A stretch of 43,116 nt of DNA from Candidatus Endobugula sertula (lineage in GTDB: Bacteria; Pseudomonadota; Gammaproteobacteria; Pseudomonadales; Cellvibrionaceae). Every line of letters starts with the position of its first letter. Position 1 is the first letter of the stretch. The notes under the pieces are model-generated. The model searched no databases. It saw only the letters and a list, made by a program, of their open reading frames with translations, and was not told the DNA's origin. The position numbers and the translations under genes were made by a program. The stretch covers positions 1 through 43,116 of the forward strand of contig MDLC01000028.1 in the NCBI GenBank assembly GCA_001723645.1, in the 5' to 3' direction. Of the stretch, positions 19,073 through 29,165 are shown piece after piece.

Positions 19073-20986
19073 TTAATGACTTAACTCTAACAATAAGCTG
19101 TTAAGGCGTTGAACATAAGCCGCCGGATCATTCAAATGACCACCTTCTGCCAAGGTTGCTTGATCAAATAAAATGTTGACCAAATCAGCAAAGCGATCCT
19201 CATCAGGCTCCTGATCCAACTTTTTCACTAGAGGGTGTTCTGGATTTAGCTCAAAAATAGGCTTGCTCTCTGGAACCGCTTGCCCTGCCTGCTCTAATAA
19301 ACGACGCATTTGCGCTCCCATATCGGCTTCACCCACAACAACGCACGCTGGTGAGTCCGTCAAACGATGGGTTAAGCGCACTTCGTTAACCTGGTCCTCA
19401 AGTACCTTTTGGCTACGTTCTACTAGACCTTTTAACTCTTCATTCACCTTCTCCTGTGCTTTTTTCTCCTCTTCTGTATCTAGATCCCCCAAATCCAGTG
19501 AACCACGAGCAACATCTTGCAATTGTTTTCCATCAAATTCATTCAGGTGACTCATCATCCAGTCATCAACACGATCTGATAACAGAATAACTTCAATACC
19601 CTTCTTACGAAATACTTCCAAATGTGGGCTATTTTTTGCTGTATTGAAGTTTTCTGCTGCCACATAATAAATTTTATCCTGGCCTTCTTGCATACGACTT
19701 AAGTAGTTTTCTAATGACTGATCGTGCTCAGGCTTATCAGTGTGCGTAGTGGAGAAACGCAGTAACTTGGCAATTTTTTCTTTATTAGCAAAATCCTCAC
19801 CAGGGCCTTCTTTCAATACTTCACCAAACTGTTGCCAAAACTCCGCATATTCTTCTGGCTTCTTTTTGGACATTTTTTCCAGCATATCCAACACACGCTT
19901 GGTTAATGCTGAACGCATAGAATCAATATTAGGGTCTTTCTGTAAAATTTCGCGAGATATATTGAGAGATAAATCATTGGAATCCACAATACCTTTGACA
20001 AAACGCAGATACATTGGCAAGAACTGCTCGGCATCATCCATAATAAAGGTACGCTGTATATACAGTTTTAGACCACGCGCCCCTTCTCGATTATACATAT
20101 CAAAAGGTGCTTTTTTAGGAATATACAATAGGCTGGTATAATCCAGTTTCCCCTCTACACGGTTATGACTCCACGTTAACGCATCATTATAGTCATGAGA
20201 AACATGTTTATAAAACTCCTGATACTCTTCATCTTTAATATCAGAGCGTGAGCGAGTCCATAGCGCTGTCGCCGTATTAATAGTCTCATCTTCAGGCTCG
20301 GCTGGCTTTTCTTCACCTTCTGCTGCCACCGCCTCTTTCTGCATAATAACAGGTAAAGAAATATGGTCTGAGTATTTTTTAATCACTGAACGTAACCGCC
20401 AACCATCGGCAAATTCGGCTGAGTCTTCTTTTAAATGCAAAATAATGGTGGTGCCACGATCAGTTTTTTCCACAGTTTCTACGGTAAATTCTGCATCGCC
20501 TTCACATTCCCAATGCACACCTTCACTGACATCCATGCCTGCTTTTCGCGTTAAGACTTCGACACGATCAGCTACAATAAAAGAGGCGTAGAATCCCACG
20601 CCAAACTGGCCAATAAGCTGTGAATCCTTCTTTTCATCACCCGATAAACTCTCAAGAAACTGAGCCGTACCAGATTTGGCGATAGTCCCCAAATGATTGA
20701 TGACATCATCACGAGACATGCCAATACCATTATCACTGATAGTGACCGTCTTGGCTTCTTTATCAAAACTGACACGAATGGTCAGTTCAGAATCATCCTC
20801 ATACAAACTACCATCATGTAAGGCCGCAAAACGCAGTTTATCTGCAGCATCTGAGGCATTGGATACCAACTCACGCAGGAAGATCTCTTTATTGGAATAG
20901 AGAGAATGAATCATCAAATGCAGTAATTGTTTGGCTTCGGTTTGGAAGCCTAAAGTTTCTTTTTCAACAGTTGCGGTAGCTGTCAC
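19073..20986 (-). CDS. htpG: Chaperone protein HtpG (Hsp90)
   Basis: The bacterial Hsp90, an ATP-dependent dimeric chaperone. I choose the GTG at 20986 because AAGGAG lies seven bases upstream and the protein then begins [20 protein letters not shown], giving 637 residues, usual for HtpG. A longer frame to 21064 exists but is not supported. ATP-binding motifs are [16 protein letters not shown], the DNGIGM box, [10 protein letters not shown] and [10 protein letters not shown]. Middle-domain blocks [11 protein letters not shown] and LNISREILQ follow, then the C-terminal dimerisation region. It is monocistronic. No anomaly is seen. Confidence 0.97.
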   Translation of the reverse strand: MTATATVEKETLGFQTEAKQLLHLMIHSLYSNKEIFLRELVSNASDAADKLRFAALHDGSLYEDDSELTIRVSFDKEAKTVTISDNGIGMSRDDVINHLGTIAKSGTAQFLESLSGDEKKDSQLIGQFGVGFYASFIVADRVEVLTRKAGMDVSEGVHWECEGDAEFTVETVEKTDRGTTIILHLKEDSAEFADGWRLRSVIKKYSDHISLPVIMQKEAVAAEGEEKPAEPEDETINTATALWTRSRSDIKDEEYQEFYKHVSHDYNDALTWSHNRVEGKLDYTSLLYIPKKAPFDMYNREGARGLKLYIQRTFIMDDAEQFLPMYLRFVKGIVDSNDLSLNISREILQKDPNIDSMRSALTKRVLDMLEKMSKKKPEEYAEFWQQFGEVLKEGPGEDFANKEKIAKLLRFSTTHTDKPEHDQSLENYLSRMQEGQDKIYYVAAENFNTAKNSPHLEVFRKKGIEVILLSDRVDDWMMSHLNEFDGKQLQDVARGSLDLGDLDTEEEKKAQEKVNEELKGLVERSQKVLEDQVNEVRLTHRLTDSPACVVVGEADMGAQMRRLLEQAGQAVPESKPIFELNPEHPLVKKLDQEPDEDRFADLVNILFDQATLAEGGHLNDPAAYVQRLNSLLLELSH

Positions 20987-21225
20987 GAAAAACTCCTTAT
21001 TGTTCAAAAGGGTTAATAAAATATAAGATGAACTGGTATATGGGGGAGCTCTCAAGAATTTCAAGAGGTCACTATGATGCTCAATAAATTCATCTCCATT
21101 TCACCATCACAGGGAGCATGAGCAAAAATCACACTAACTTTTAGAGGCATTCCCCCCTAATTATCGAGGCAATAGTGCTATGAAATGCTTGCTGTATGAC
21201 GGAAGGGTTTCACAATAAGAGGGAG
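20987..21225. other. Region upstream of htpG, no gene seen
   Basis: This stretch holds the htpG leader and probably its promoter. I could not identify a convincing heat-shock (sigma-32) or sigma-70 pair. No credible coding frame is visible on either strand before the transposase remnant that follows. Confidence 0.3.
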
Positions 21226-21351
21226 ATGATGTCCAGACGAGTTTATGGCTTTAGACATTTTGAAAACTATCGATTAAGAGTCTTGGTTCATTATGACTGG
21301 GACGATATTATCAATCGTTTTTATCAGTGCCATCCCCCGTTTATTGGGTAG
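21226..21351 (+). pseudogene. Transposase C-terminal remnant, ISL3-like
   Basis: A short plus-strand frame reads MMSRRVYGFRHFENYRLRVL, then VHYDWDDIIN and a stop at 21349-21351. The R-x-x-GFR-x-F-x-N-Y/F-R-x-R pattern is what I recall from the C-terminal end of ISL3-family transposases. The rest of the transposase (DDE core, N-terminal zinc region) is not found nearby, and no terminal inverted repeats are visible. It is therefore an old insertion-sequence remnant, 86 bases from tRNA-Ser. Family assignment is from memory and could be wrong; the transposase-like character is more certain than the family. Confidence 0.5.
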
Positions 21352-21436
21352 AGCCTGGAGTTTTTCCCAGTCTTTCCTCACAGGGTACTTTTTAGATTAA
21401 AAAACTGAAAGATTCTCTTAAATCAATAACTTGACA

Positions 21437-21524
21437 TGGCGGTGGGGCAGGGATTCGAACCCTGGGAGCTGTTACACTCAACGGTTTTCAAGACCGCCGC
21501 TTTCGACCACTCAGCCACCCCACC
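21437..21524 (-). tRNA. tRNA-Ser, anticodon UGA
   Basis: On the minus strand the acceptor GGTGGGG (from 21524) pairs with CCCCACC, followed by G and encoded CCA (to 21437). GTGGCTGAGTGG is the class II serine D-arm. The anticodon stem-loop CGGTCTTGAAAACCG gives TGA (21490-21488). A long variable arm and a GGGTTCGAATCCC T-arm follow. Length 88 is usual for tRNA-Ser. Confidence 0.96.
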
Positions 21525-21776
21525 GGAAAGAGATGCGAATTATACATGGGTTTTCATTAGCATCAACTAAAAAGTCACGATTTACTCCCTAGGAAACAGC
21601 AAAAGATATCATCTTCTCTTCAAAAAAGATCAAGCCTGCTTTTTGTTTCGCTGAATACTCTCTACCTCTAAAATAAAATAATTATTCAGTGATACTGATT
21701 ATTCGTGCACTGTTAATAGGGCTCTTCTTCGTTTTAGTATAGTGGTCTAAAAGACTGGGACTAAGTGATACCGCCA

Positions 21777-22706
21777 TTATAGGTTCAACGCCTTGATTCT
21801 GTCCTGCTTATCATCACCCACCCACAATGAGGCTGTTGGAGAAAGGCTCTCTCCTGTTACCATTGTACTCTCTTCGAATGTTGGTGGTACTGCTACTGGC
21901 TGAGAACGATCTATGATTAAGTGATTAAAATCAAATAAGTCTTTGTCGGCTAATTGGGAAGGTGAAACCCTGGATAATGATGAGAAAATCGTCTCAGTTC
22001 GACCTGGATACTCTTTATCCCACTGTTGCAACATACGTTTGATATTCTGTCGTTGCAGGTTTTCCTGAGACCCACAAAGGTTGCAGGGAATGATAGGGAA
22101 TTGCTTATACTCTGTGTACTTTGCTATCTCTTGCTCACGACAAAACGCTAATGGGCGGATAACGATATTACGCTGATCATCGGATAATAATTTCGGCGGC
22201 ATAGCCTTTAAGCGCCCACCGTAAAACATATTTAAAAACAGAGTCTCAACAATATCATCTTTATGATGCCCCAGGGCCACTTTAGTCGCCCCAATTTCTT
22301 CCGCAAAGCCATACAATGTCCCACGACGTAAACGTGAACATAGACCACATGTAGTTTTCCCTTTAGGAACCAAAGATTTCACAACACTGTAGGTGTCTTT
22401 TTCAACAATGTAATAGGGTATTCCTAGGCTTTCCAGATAATTTGGCAGAATATGTTCTGGGAATCCAGGTTGCTTCTGATCCATATTAACAGCAATAAGT
22501 TCAAAGTTAACCGGAGCTGTTTTCTGCAAGTTAAGCAAGATATCAAGCATGGTGTAGGAATCTTTACCTCCTGACAAGCACACCATGATTTTATCTCCAT
22601 CCTCAATCATTGTATATTTAGCTATCGCCTGGCCAACATGGCGCCGCAGGCGTTTTTGCAGTTTATTAAATTCCAGACGTTGTTTACGATCACTGATGTT
22701 TGACAT
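21777..22706 (-). CDS. ttcA: tRNA 2-thiocytidine(32) biosynthesis protein TtcA
   Basis: It thiolates C32 of some tRNAs using ATP and an iron-sulfur cluster. The 309 residues match TtcA. The N-terminal [21 protein letters not shown] precedes the PP-loop SGGKDS (45-50). Cluster cysteines occur as CGLC (120-123) and CNLC (208-211). [28 protein letters not shown] is the typical central block. The C-terminal tail of about 25 residues is variable. It is monocistronic and divergent from the PilZ gene. No anomaly is seen. Confidence 0.96.
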   Translation of the reverse strand: MSNISDRKQRLEFNKLQKRLRRHVGQAIAKYTMIEDGDKIMVCLSGGKDSYTMLDILLNLQKTAPVNFELIAVNMDQKQPGFPEHILPNYLESLGIPYYIVEKDTYSVVKSLVPKGKTTCGLCSRLRRGTLYGFAEEIGATKVALGHHKDDIVETLFLNMFYGGRLKAMPPKLLSDDQRNIVIRPLAFCREQEIAKYTEYKQFPIIPCNLCGSQENLQRQNIKRMLQQWDKEYPGRTETIFSSLSRVSPSQLADKDLFDFNHLIIDRSQPVAVPPTFEESTMVTGESLSPTASLWVGDDKQDRIKALNL

Positions 22707-23035
22707 GAGAGTTAGACTATTGAGGTCACTTTACAAAACGGGGGGTATTGTAAAAGTTTTTAGCATATAAGGGAAAGCAATTACCGCCCTGACCTACCAA
22801 TGCCTATCAAGAGGACGGACATTACCGTCACCTTCGCATCTCCTGCCACCCGCCTTCTTACATCATGGCAGAAAAAACTTAAACATCAGTAAAATCATAG
22901 AGTTAGCGTTTTTTATTATCCTGGCATAAGCATTGCTGTATTCATATTAGGGACTATCGACATTTCATCTCAACCACTGCTGAAGATGGAACGTCAACAA
23001 AATAAAACGCTATTTATTTATTTAAAAAGGTAACT
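22707..23035. other. Divergent intergenic region between ttcA and the PilZ gene
   Basis: No gene is seen. It contains the sigma-54-type element listed separately and a T-rich segment (GTTTTTTATTAT near 22906) just upstream of it, as often found at integration-host-factor or activator regions. The PilZ ribosome-binding site AAAAGGT precedes its ATG. Confidence 0.4.
22922..22937 (+). promoter_or_regulatory. Candidate sigma-54 promoter for the PilZ gene
   Basis: TGGCATAAGCATTGCT fits the sigma-54 consensus TGGCAC-N5-TTGCW with the invariant GG and GC exactly ten bases apart. Only the C of TGGCAC and the following G differ. Initiation would fall about 90 bases before the PilZ ATG. Sigma-54 promoters are common for flagellar and surface genes, which suits a YcgR-like protein. 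An enhancer-binding activator (FleQ type) would be required; none is in the window. Confidence 0.55.
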
Positions 23036-23782
23036 ATGAGCATATTTAATCGCTTCCTTGATCGCCTAGCGCCACCCAAAGAGAATAAAATCAGGCATCC
23101 AACCGTAACAGAGGACTTTACGGAACTTGCGCATTACTCCCAATTAATGAAGTTACAGGATGACCGCCAATTATTGGAAGTTCGGCCAACAGGTCATACC
23201 GTCAGCTTCCAAAGTATGATAGTAGGTATTGATTTTATTAACGGCACATTCAGTCTTGATGAATTTTCTCCTCAATTAACACGCCCAGAGTCTTTAATAG
23301 ATTGCATGATAACCATTCGTCACCAAAAAGGTTGGAAAATGTTAGAAATGCAGGTCACGGTGATTGACTGGTCACCCACCGATCATTGCTACTATATAGA
23401 GTTACCCAATTCCATTCACTATGAACCACGCAGACACCACAATCGTCTCACACTGGCTAGAAATAATGTTTTAAATACCCATATCAGTCCCTTATACGGA
23501 GCACCTTGGTACGCGACGATTCAAGACATCAGCCTGGGAGGAATGAGAGTCAGTATTTCTGGAGATTTAAGACCCCATTTGCATAAAGATACCATACTCC
23601 CAAAATGTCAGATTATACTGAGCAAACAAATAACGATTTCATGTCAGGGACGGGTAAAAGCATTCAGCTATATCAACAAACCTTATCGACATACTGAAAT
23701 TAGCATTAAGTATGAAAGGATGAACCAGCAACACCAGGAAGATTTACAGACTTTTATTCATTATATTGAAGTGGCTGCGTAG
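23036..23782 (+). CDS. PilZ-domain protein, YcgR-like c-di-GMP receptor
   Basis: The 248 residues have an N-terminal YcgR-like region (about 30-125, with VGIDFINGTFSLDEFSP) and a C-terminal PilZ domain (about 130-245). The c-di-GMP-binding residues are present: R133-xxx-R137 in PRRHHNRL and D164-x-S166-x-x-G169 in DISLGG. In E. coli YcgR such proteins bind c-di-GMP and slow the flagellar motor. Here the role may be similar, but no flagellar gene is nearby. AAAAGGT precedes the ATG. A sigma-54-type promoter lies about 100 bases upstream. It is convergent with sbcB. Confidence 0.88.
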   Translation: MSIFNRFLDRLAPPKENKIRHPTVTEDFTELAHYSQLMKLQDDRQLLEVRPTGHTVSFQSMIVGIDFINGTFSLDEFSPQLTRPESLIDCMITIRHQKGWKMLEMQVTVIDWSPTDHCYYIELPNSIHYEPRRHHNRLTLARNNVLNTHISPLYGAPWYATIQDISLGGMRVSISGDLRPHLHKDTILPKCQIILSKQITISCQGRVKAFSYINKPYRHTEISIKYERMNQQHQEDLQTFIHYIEVAA

Positions 23783-23855
23783 CAGCAGTGAGACATTTTT
23801 TATCCCATCTAACAGTTAGCCTCTCATCTTACCCCTTAGGAAGAGGGTGTACAGA

Positions 23856-23876
23856 GAAAGCCCAGGAATGGCTTTC
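23856..23876. terminator. Hairpin between convergent PilZ gene and sbcB
   Basis: A perfect seven-pair stem GAAAGCC/GGCTTTC with a seven-base loop sits between the two stop codons. There is no T-run on either side. It may mark the transcript end of either gene, but it is not a classical terminator. Confidence 0.4.
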
Positions 23877-23889
23877 ATACTAACACGGT

Positions 23890-25305
23890 CTATTCTAACA
23901 ACTGATCACCATAACTCAATAAACCCTGAACAATAGACTGGTCCACATCAATCTCTTTACTCAATACGGATAATCTTTCAAAAAAATCTTCCAGCACAAT
24001 ACTTGCTCCAGCATTTTCATCAGTTAAACGTTGATAACGCCATTGCTGCCACTGTTCCATTTCTTCAACACTTAAAGTGGCTGGATAGTGCCGAGCTCGA
24101 TAACGGAATAGCAAAGTTTTTAAACGTGGGTCAGAGAGTTGCTCGCTATAAGCTGATAATGTTTTAGGCTCTGCACCACGAATAGCCATGAATAAATTTT
24201 TGTCATTATTATTAATAAATCCATCATAGAGCTTTTGCTCTGAGTCCGTTCTTTCTGGAAGTTGATTCTGTCGATAAACCCGGGAAATCTTATCTTGAAA
24301 GTCCACGTAACGAAGCAACTGCCAATGTTCATCACACTGTTGTTTATTGATCCCTAAACGCTCAGCAGCTTGTTCATCGAGTAACTTGGGAGTTGCAACA
24401 ATTGGTGATTTATTAAGGTGAATTTCTTTTAAAGGAATACGCTCACATCCTTCCGGTAAATCCTGTTGCTTTACAAAAAGTCTCGCAGAAATATCATCAG
24501 CCGAAAGTGTTAATAACGGTTCCGGGTCAACCGACAAATCGTAACAAATCACACTATTATTATTGGTTGGGTGCGCCTGCAAAGGAACCATTAACGCAGC
24601 ACAACCGTGAGCGGCAGAAAGACGTGAGGAGATATGTAATAAGGGTTTGCGCCGTTGAATATCAATCAGCGAACTCACTCTACGTTTATCACGTAAACCG
24701 TACACATAGTTATATAATTCAGGTTGTCGTTCCTTAATTAATTTTGCCAGCCCAATCGTAGCATGCACGTCAGATAAGGCATCGTGTGCAACTTCATGCA
24801 ATAAACCATTCACTTTACTTAGGTTTTCTAATTTAAAATTAGGGATACCATCATCATTCACGGGCCACCGTAAACTATCTGGCCTAAGCGCGTAGGTTAA
24901 GCGCACCATATCAATAATATCCCAACGTGAGTTACCATTTTTCCATTCACGCTCATAAGGATCATAGAAGTTACGATATAAACCGTAACGGGTCATCTCA
25001 TCATCAAAACGAATACTGTTATAACCTACCCCACAAGTATTAGGTTGAGTCAGTTGCTCATGTATCTGTTGAAAAAAATTAATTTCGGAGACACCATCAG
25101 CCAACGCTTTTTGTGGTGTAATTCCGGTTAATAAACATGCTTCTGGGTGAGGGAGGCAATCATGAGTCGGACGACAATAAATAACCAAAGGATCGCTAAT
25201 AATATTTAAGTGTTCGTCGGTACGAATACCGGCAAATTGTGATGGCCTATCCTGGCTAGGAGACGTTCCCCATGCTTCATAGTCGTGCCAATATAACGTC
25301 TTCAT
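23890..25305 (-). CDS. sbcB: Exodeoxyribonuclease I
   Basis: A 3'-to-5' single-strand DNA exonuclease of mismatch repair and recombination. The 471 residues are close to the E. coli length. DnaQ-type active-site acids are D8 and E10 (WHDYEAWG), D101 (SIRFDDEM), and H174/D179 (HDALSDVHAT). The DRPSQFAGIRTD block and the C-terminal helical region (RGAEPKTLSAYSEQLSDPRLKTLLFRYRARHYP) are typical. It is monocistronic. No anomaly is seen. Confidence 0.96.
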   Translation of the reverse strand: MKTLYWHDYEAWGTSPSQDRPSQFAGIRTDEHLNIISDPLVIYCRPTHDCLPHPEACLLTGITPQKALADGVSEINFFQQIHEQLTQPNTCGVGYNSIRFDDEMTRYGLYRNFYDPYEREWKNGNSRWDIIDMVRLTYALRPDSLRWPVNDDGIPNFKLENLSKVNGLLHEVAHDALSDVHATIGLAKLIKERQPELYNYVYGLRDKRRVSSLIDIQRRKPLLHISSRLSAAHGCAALMVPLQAHPTNNNSVICYDLSVDPEPLLTLSADDISARLFVKQQDLPEGCERIPLKEIHLNKSPIVATPKLLDEQAAERLGINKQQCDEHWQLLRYVDFQDKISRVYRQNQLPERTDSEQKLYDGFINNNDKNLFMAIRGAEPKTLSAYSEQLSDPRLKTLLFRYRARHYPATLSVEEMEQWQQWRYQRLTDENAGASIVLEDFFERLSVLSKEIDVDQSIVQGLLSYGDQLLE

Positions 25306-25500
25306 AAATGCCCAGTCTTAATATTTATTTACACTACATGAAATACACTGTGAATGTGCCTTTATACACTTACCCTCTCATAGACAGAAAGTACGCAGAA
25401 AAACCAAGCATCGTTTTTTTGGATTGATGTATTGTCTTTAATAGTTTCATAAGACAATGTACCCTCTCATATTTGTCTTCATAATAAATAATAAATATAA

Positions 25501-25536
25501 AAAAACGCTCTACCAGTTATGGCAGAGCGCTTTTTA
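25501..25536 (-). terminator. Intrinsic terminator of the OmpA-like gene
   Basis: On the minus strand a stem AGCGCTCTGCC...GGTAGAGCG with one mismatch is followed by a run of seven T. It lies about 45 bases past the stop of the OmpA-like gene, the classical form for a Rho-independent end. Confidence 0.75.
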
Positions 25537-25577
25537 TAACGATGGGCATTTCCAATAATGCCTTACAATAAAAGAAA

Positions 25578-26165
25578 CTACTTTTTAATACCTGTTATTG
25601 AAATTTCTACACGACGATTTTTCTGGCGCCCGGCTTTAGTAGTATTAGGTTCTATAGGAAAAGACTCACCTTTACCACTGGTAGTCATACTGCTTGCATC
25701 AACACCACGATTCACTAAATAGTTTTTGACCGAAGTAGCACGTCTCTCAGACAAAGCCTGATTATAAGAATCAGAACCACGATCATCTGCATGGCCTACA
25801 ATATTTATCTTCGCATCACTCAGTAGTTTAATATGTACAACAAGCTCCTTCAGTGCTGTTTTCCCATTCTTTTTAATAACATCGCTATCCGTATCAAATA
25901 ATGTATCGCTTGAGAGCATAATTTTTTGTACCTCTGGTACTGGCGCTGGTTGTGGCGCAGGAGCTGGTTTTGCTTTTGGTTTTGGGTGGCACTTGTCATC
26001 ATAGCTACCATCCGTGACTTTGATACAAGCTCCTGCACCATCTAAAACCGCCTTTCCATTACTATTACTGACCAGTACACCACCAGACACATGAGCAGAA
26101 GCACCCGCACTGATGAGTACCGATGTTAATGCAATAGCAGCCAAGCTTATTCGTTTAGTTGTCAT
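25578..26165 (-). CDS. OmpA-like peptidoglycan-associated protein
   Basis: Start at ATG 26165 is set by GGAGG seven bases upstream, giving 195 residues; a longer frame is unsupported. A signal peptide ends near ASA-HVS (residue 24). A short N-terminal region with two Cys (GACIKV...DDKCHPK), like that of other OmpA-like proteins, is followed by a Pro/Ala/Lys-rich linker (60-80). The OmpA C-terminal domain (84-193) follows. Peptidoglycan (diaminopimelate) contacts correspond to D127 and R142 in HADDRGSDSYNQALSERRA. There is no N-terminal barrel, so it is a periplasmic or outer-membrane-attached cell-wall linker. It is monocistronic, with a terminator. Confidence 0.88.
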   Translation of the reverse strand: MTTKRISLAAIALTSVLISAGASAHVSGGVLVSNSNGKAVLDGAGACIKVTDGSYDDKCHPKPKAKPAPAPQPAPVPEVQKIMLSSDTLFDTDSDVIKKNGKTALKELVVHIKLLSDAKINIVGHADDRGSDSYNQALSERRATSVKNYLVNRGVDASSMTTSGKGESFPIEPNTTKAGRQKNRRVEISITGIKK

Positions 26166-26375
26166 TAGTAAGACCTCCATAGCCTTTAAAAAATATTATT
26201 TACAAGTAAAATTATTGTTTATCAATGCCACACCCGAGACATAGGAGGCACAATATACAACAGCCAGTCGATATTTACAGTATACGATCTACAAATTACA
26301 AGAAAAAAAGTAATTCCCATGACATTTATTTTTCCACAAGACAAATTCGAACATTTTTTGATCGAAAGCGTTCAC

Positions 26376-26717
26376 TTATGACTCAAATTGTGAATCAGTT
26401 CTCGCAGCCATAATAAAATCATTTTTATGTAGCCCTGAAATTTTATGTGTCCACCAACGAACAGTCACTCTTCCCCATTCAACCAGCAGTGCAGGGTGAT
26501 GTCCTGCTTCTTCTGCCAATTCAGCAATCTTATTCGCAAACTCAATAGCCGTCACAAAATTCTTACATGGATAAACTTTTAACAACTGCAAAACATTTTT
26601 TTTATTTACAATCTGCCAACCATCTAACAGGCTTAAGAGTTGCTGAATTTCCTCTCCATTTACACGAGGGGCATCCGTTCGACAGGCTTCACATTTTTGT
26701 TGGGATAAATCACTCAT
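26376..26717 (-). CDS. phhB: Pterin-4a-carbinolamine dehydratase
   Basis: It regenerates the tetrahydropterin cofactor of phenylalanine hydroxylase by dehydrating 4a-hydroxytetrahydropterin. I set the start at ATG 26717 (AGAGGTG upstream), giving 113 residues, the family size; the longer open frame upstream is inside the fumarase end. Catalytic HHP is at 73-75 and the WTH motif ends in H91; GLHKNDFIMAART closes the fold. It lies 55 bases after the fumarase gene on the same strand. No phhA is in the window, so it may serve another pterin enzyme or act as a regulator. Confidence 0.93.
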   Translation of the reverse strand: MSDLSQQKCEACRTDAPRVNGEEIQQLLSLLDGWQIVNKKNVLQLLKVYPCKNFVTAIEFANKIAELAEEAGHHPALLVEWGRVTVRWWTHKISGLHKNDFIMAARTDSQFES

Positions 26718-26772
26718 AATGAACACCTCTGATGAGAATCTGCTGGCTTCCATAATGAACAAAATTAAAGTC

Positions 26773-28293
26773 TTATTGGATGGAAACAACCCCTTCTTCA
26801 ATTTTAGACCGCCAGATTTCCGGGCCTGTCTTATGAACAGATTCACCTTTGGTATCAACAGCCACTGTCACAGGCATATCTTTCACTTCAAACTCGTAAA
26901 TAGCTTCCATACCTAAATCCTCAAAACCCACCACTTTAGCACCGATAATCGCTTTCGACACTAAATAGGCTGCACCACCTACAGCGACCAAGTAAACCGA
27001 CTTGTGATCTTTAATTGCCTCTATCGCTGCACCACCACGCTCAGCTTTACCCACCATGCCCAACAAGCCCGTTTGTTCTAACATAGTACGAGTAAACTTA
27101 TCCATACGGGTCGCTGTTGTTGGTCCTGCAGGTCCGACCACTTCGTCACGTACAGGGTCCACTGGACCAACGTAATAAATAAAACGGCCTTGCATATCGA
27201 CAGGGAGTTCTTCACCACGAGTCAGCATATCCACCATGCGTTTATGCGCAGCATCACGACCTGTCAATAATTTACCAGACAAAAGCAGGGTATCGCCGGG
27301 TTTCCATTCCAAAACCTCTTCCTTCGTTACTGTATCCAAATTAACCTGGCGGGTATTTGCATTGGTTCCACGAGTAATTTGTGGCCAATTCTCTAGCGTT
27401 GGAGGTCTCTGTAAAGCAGGGCCTGAACCATCCAAGGTAAAATGTGTATGCCGTGTAGCAGCGCAGTTTGGAATTAAAGCAACGGCTTTGTTTGCCGCAT
27501 GGCTAGGGAAGTCTTTCACTTTAACATCCAACACCGTCGTTAACCCCCCCAGACCCTGGGCCCCAATCCCCAAACGATTCACCTTATCGTATAACTCCAG
27601 CCGTATCTCCTCTGCCCGATTTTCAGCGCCTTTAGACTGGAGTTCCTGAATATTAATGGGCTCTAATAGTGCTTCTTTTGCCAATAACATGGCCTTTTCT
27701 GCTGTACCACCAATACCGATACCCAAAATACCAGGAGGACACCAACCAGCACCCATGGTAGGCACAACATTCAGTACCCAATCAACCACAGAATCCGAAG
27801 GGTTTAGCATCGCAAATTTAGATTTAGCCTCACTACCACCGCCTTTAGCTGCCACATGAATATCAACCTTATCACCCGGAACAATGTTATAATTAATAAC
27901 CGCTGGCGTATTATCGCCGGTATTTTTACGAGCACCATCAGGATCAGCTAATATTGACGCTCTGAGTACGTTGTCTGGGTGTTTATAAGCTCTTCTAACC
28001 CCTTCGTTAATCATATCCTCTAATGGCATATTGCCTTCAAAATGCACGTTCATACCCACATTCACAAAAACAGTGACAATCCCAGTATCCTGGCAGAGAG
28101 GACGGTGACCTTCCGCGCACATGCGAGAATTGATTAAAATTTGTGCCATCGCATCTTTTGCTGCCGGATTCTGCTCTTTTTTATACGCTTGGTAAACGGC
28201 CTGGATAAAATCCAAAGGATGGTAGTAAGAAATAAACTGCAATGAATCTTCTATACTAGCAATTAAGTCATCTTGCTTAATAACAGTGGTCAT
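26773..28293 (-). CDS. fumA: Class I fumarate hydratase ([4Fe-4S])
   Basis: It interconverts fumarate and malate in the TCA cycle. The 506 residues match the iron-sulfur class I enzyme, with fused alpha and beta parts. LCQDTGIVTVFV (cluster Cys 67), NCAATRHTHF and GPTTATRMDKFT supply typical cluster and substrate residues. The oxygen-sensitive class contrasts with FumC, which is not in this window. phhB follows at 55 bases and a coiled-coil membrane gene lies upstream. Together with the sdh-suc locus it completes 2-oxoglutarate to malate. Confidence 0.95.
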   Translation of the reverse strand: MTTVIKQDDLIASIEDSLQFISYYHPLDFIQAVYQAYKKEQNPAAKDAMAQILINSRMCAEGHRPLCQDTGIVTVFVNVGMNVHFEGNMPLEDMINEGVRRAYKHPDNVLRASILADPDGARKNTGDNTPAVINYNIVPGDKVDIHVAAKGGGSEAKSKFAMLNPSDSVVDWVLNVVPTMGAGWCPPGILGIGIGGTAEKAMLLAKEALLEPINIQELQSKGAENRAEEIRLELYDKVNRLGIGAQGLGGLTTVLDVKVKDFPSHAANKAVALIPNCAATRHTHFTLDGSGPALQRPPTLENWPQITRGTNANTRQVNLDTVTKEEVLEWKPGDTLLLSGKLLTGRDAAHKRMVDMLTRGEELPVDMQGRFIYYVGPVDPVRDEVVGPAGPTTATRMDKFTRTMLEQTGLLGMVGKAERGGAAIEAIKDHKSVYLVAVGGAAYLVSKAIIGAKVVGFEDLGMEAIYEFEVKDMPVTVAVDTKGESVHKTGPEIWRSKIEEGVVSIQ

Positions 28294-28346
28294 AATAGAG
28301 AACTCTTGATGTCGTAAACGTTAAATAAGATATTGTCAGGGTGTGA

Positions 28347-29165
28347 TTATTTTTTAGTCTGCTTTAGTTGCCGTAAATCACGGTTCACGGTGCGCCGAAA
28401 AGCTTCCAACGACTTAATAACTTCTTCAGTATTCGTTAAACGGGTATTGAATGCAGCGAGCTTATCCACAGCTCCACCGCCAATTTTAGCCTGCCCTGCC
28501 AGTAACGCCAATTCCTCTTTTTGGTTAGCGACACGCTCACGTAAAGATTGTAGTAACAATTCCTGTTCAGAGGCACTTTGTGTCATGGCATCAAGGGACG
28601 TGTTAAGAGAGGTTTGCTTTGATGCAAGTTTCTTCACAGATTCATCAACATTAGCTACTGTTTTCTGTAATTGGAGTAGCGTAGCAAGCTGCTTTTTCTG
28701 CTCGGCTTGTTTTCCCCCCAGTGCTCGTAACTGATCACTATTTTCAGCAATTGCCTTTCGATTAATATTCCGTGTTGCCCACAGTTTATCTATCTCAGAA
28801 GCCGCTAGCTTTGCTTTTTTCGATAACTCAATGACTTTAGCACTGACAGAAGCTAAAGATTGGCTCGCAGTATCATCCGAAATAGTTAGCTTTTTCTCTA
28901 ACTGAATAATACGAAAACGCTGTTCTTCAATGGTTTTTTGCGACAGTTGCAATTGCCATAACATATAACTTACACCCACTATAGCAACCATCGCCATTAA
29001 AAAAGTAAACCAGATAAAGCCAGAAGATGACTCGGCTTCACTCCGCTGAGGTTGAGCGACTCTGACCGTATGCTGACGCGCTACTCGTGGCCGCCTATCT
29101 GCTACATTCTCTTTTGAATCTAGTACCGACGACACGGTGGGTTCTTTACGTTGACTCACAGTCAT
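28347..29165 (-). CDS. Membrane-anchored coiled-coil protein, unknown function
   Basis: A 272-residue protein with a basic cytoplasmic N-terminus (1-48), one transmembrane helix (about 49-70) and a long heptad-rich coiled coil (about 74-270) facing the periplasm by the positive-inside rule. I do not recognise a named family; proteins of this layout are often called hypothetical beside fumarase in related bacteria. It ends 53 bases before the fumarase start, same strand. No catalytic motif is visible. Confidence 0.7.
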   Translation of the reverse strand: MTVSQRKEPTVSSVLDSKENVADRRPRVARQHTVRVAQPQRSEAESSSGFIWFTFLMAMVAIVGVSYMLWQLQLSQKTIEEQRFRIIQLEKKLTISDDTASQSLASVSAKVIELSKKAKLAASEIDKLWATRNINRKAIAENSDQLRALGGKQAEQKKQLATLLQLQKTVANVDESVKKLASKQTSLNTSLDAMTQSASEQELLLQSLRERVANQKEELALLAGQAKIGGGAVDKLAAFNTRLTNTEEVIKSLEAFRRTVNRDLRQLKQTKK

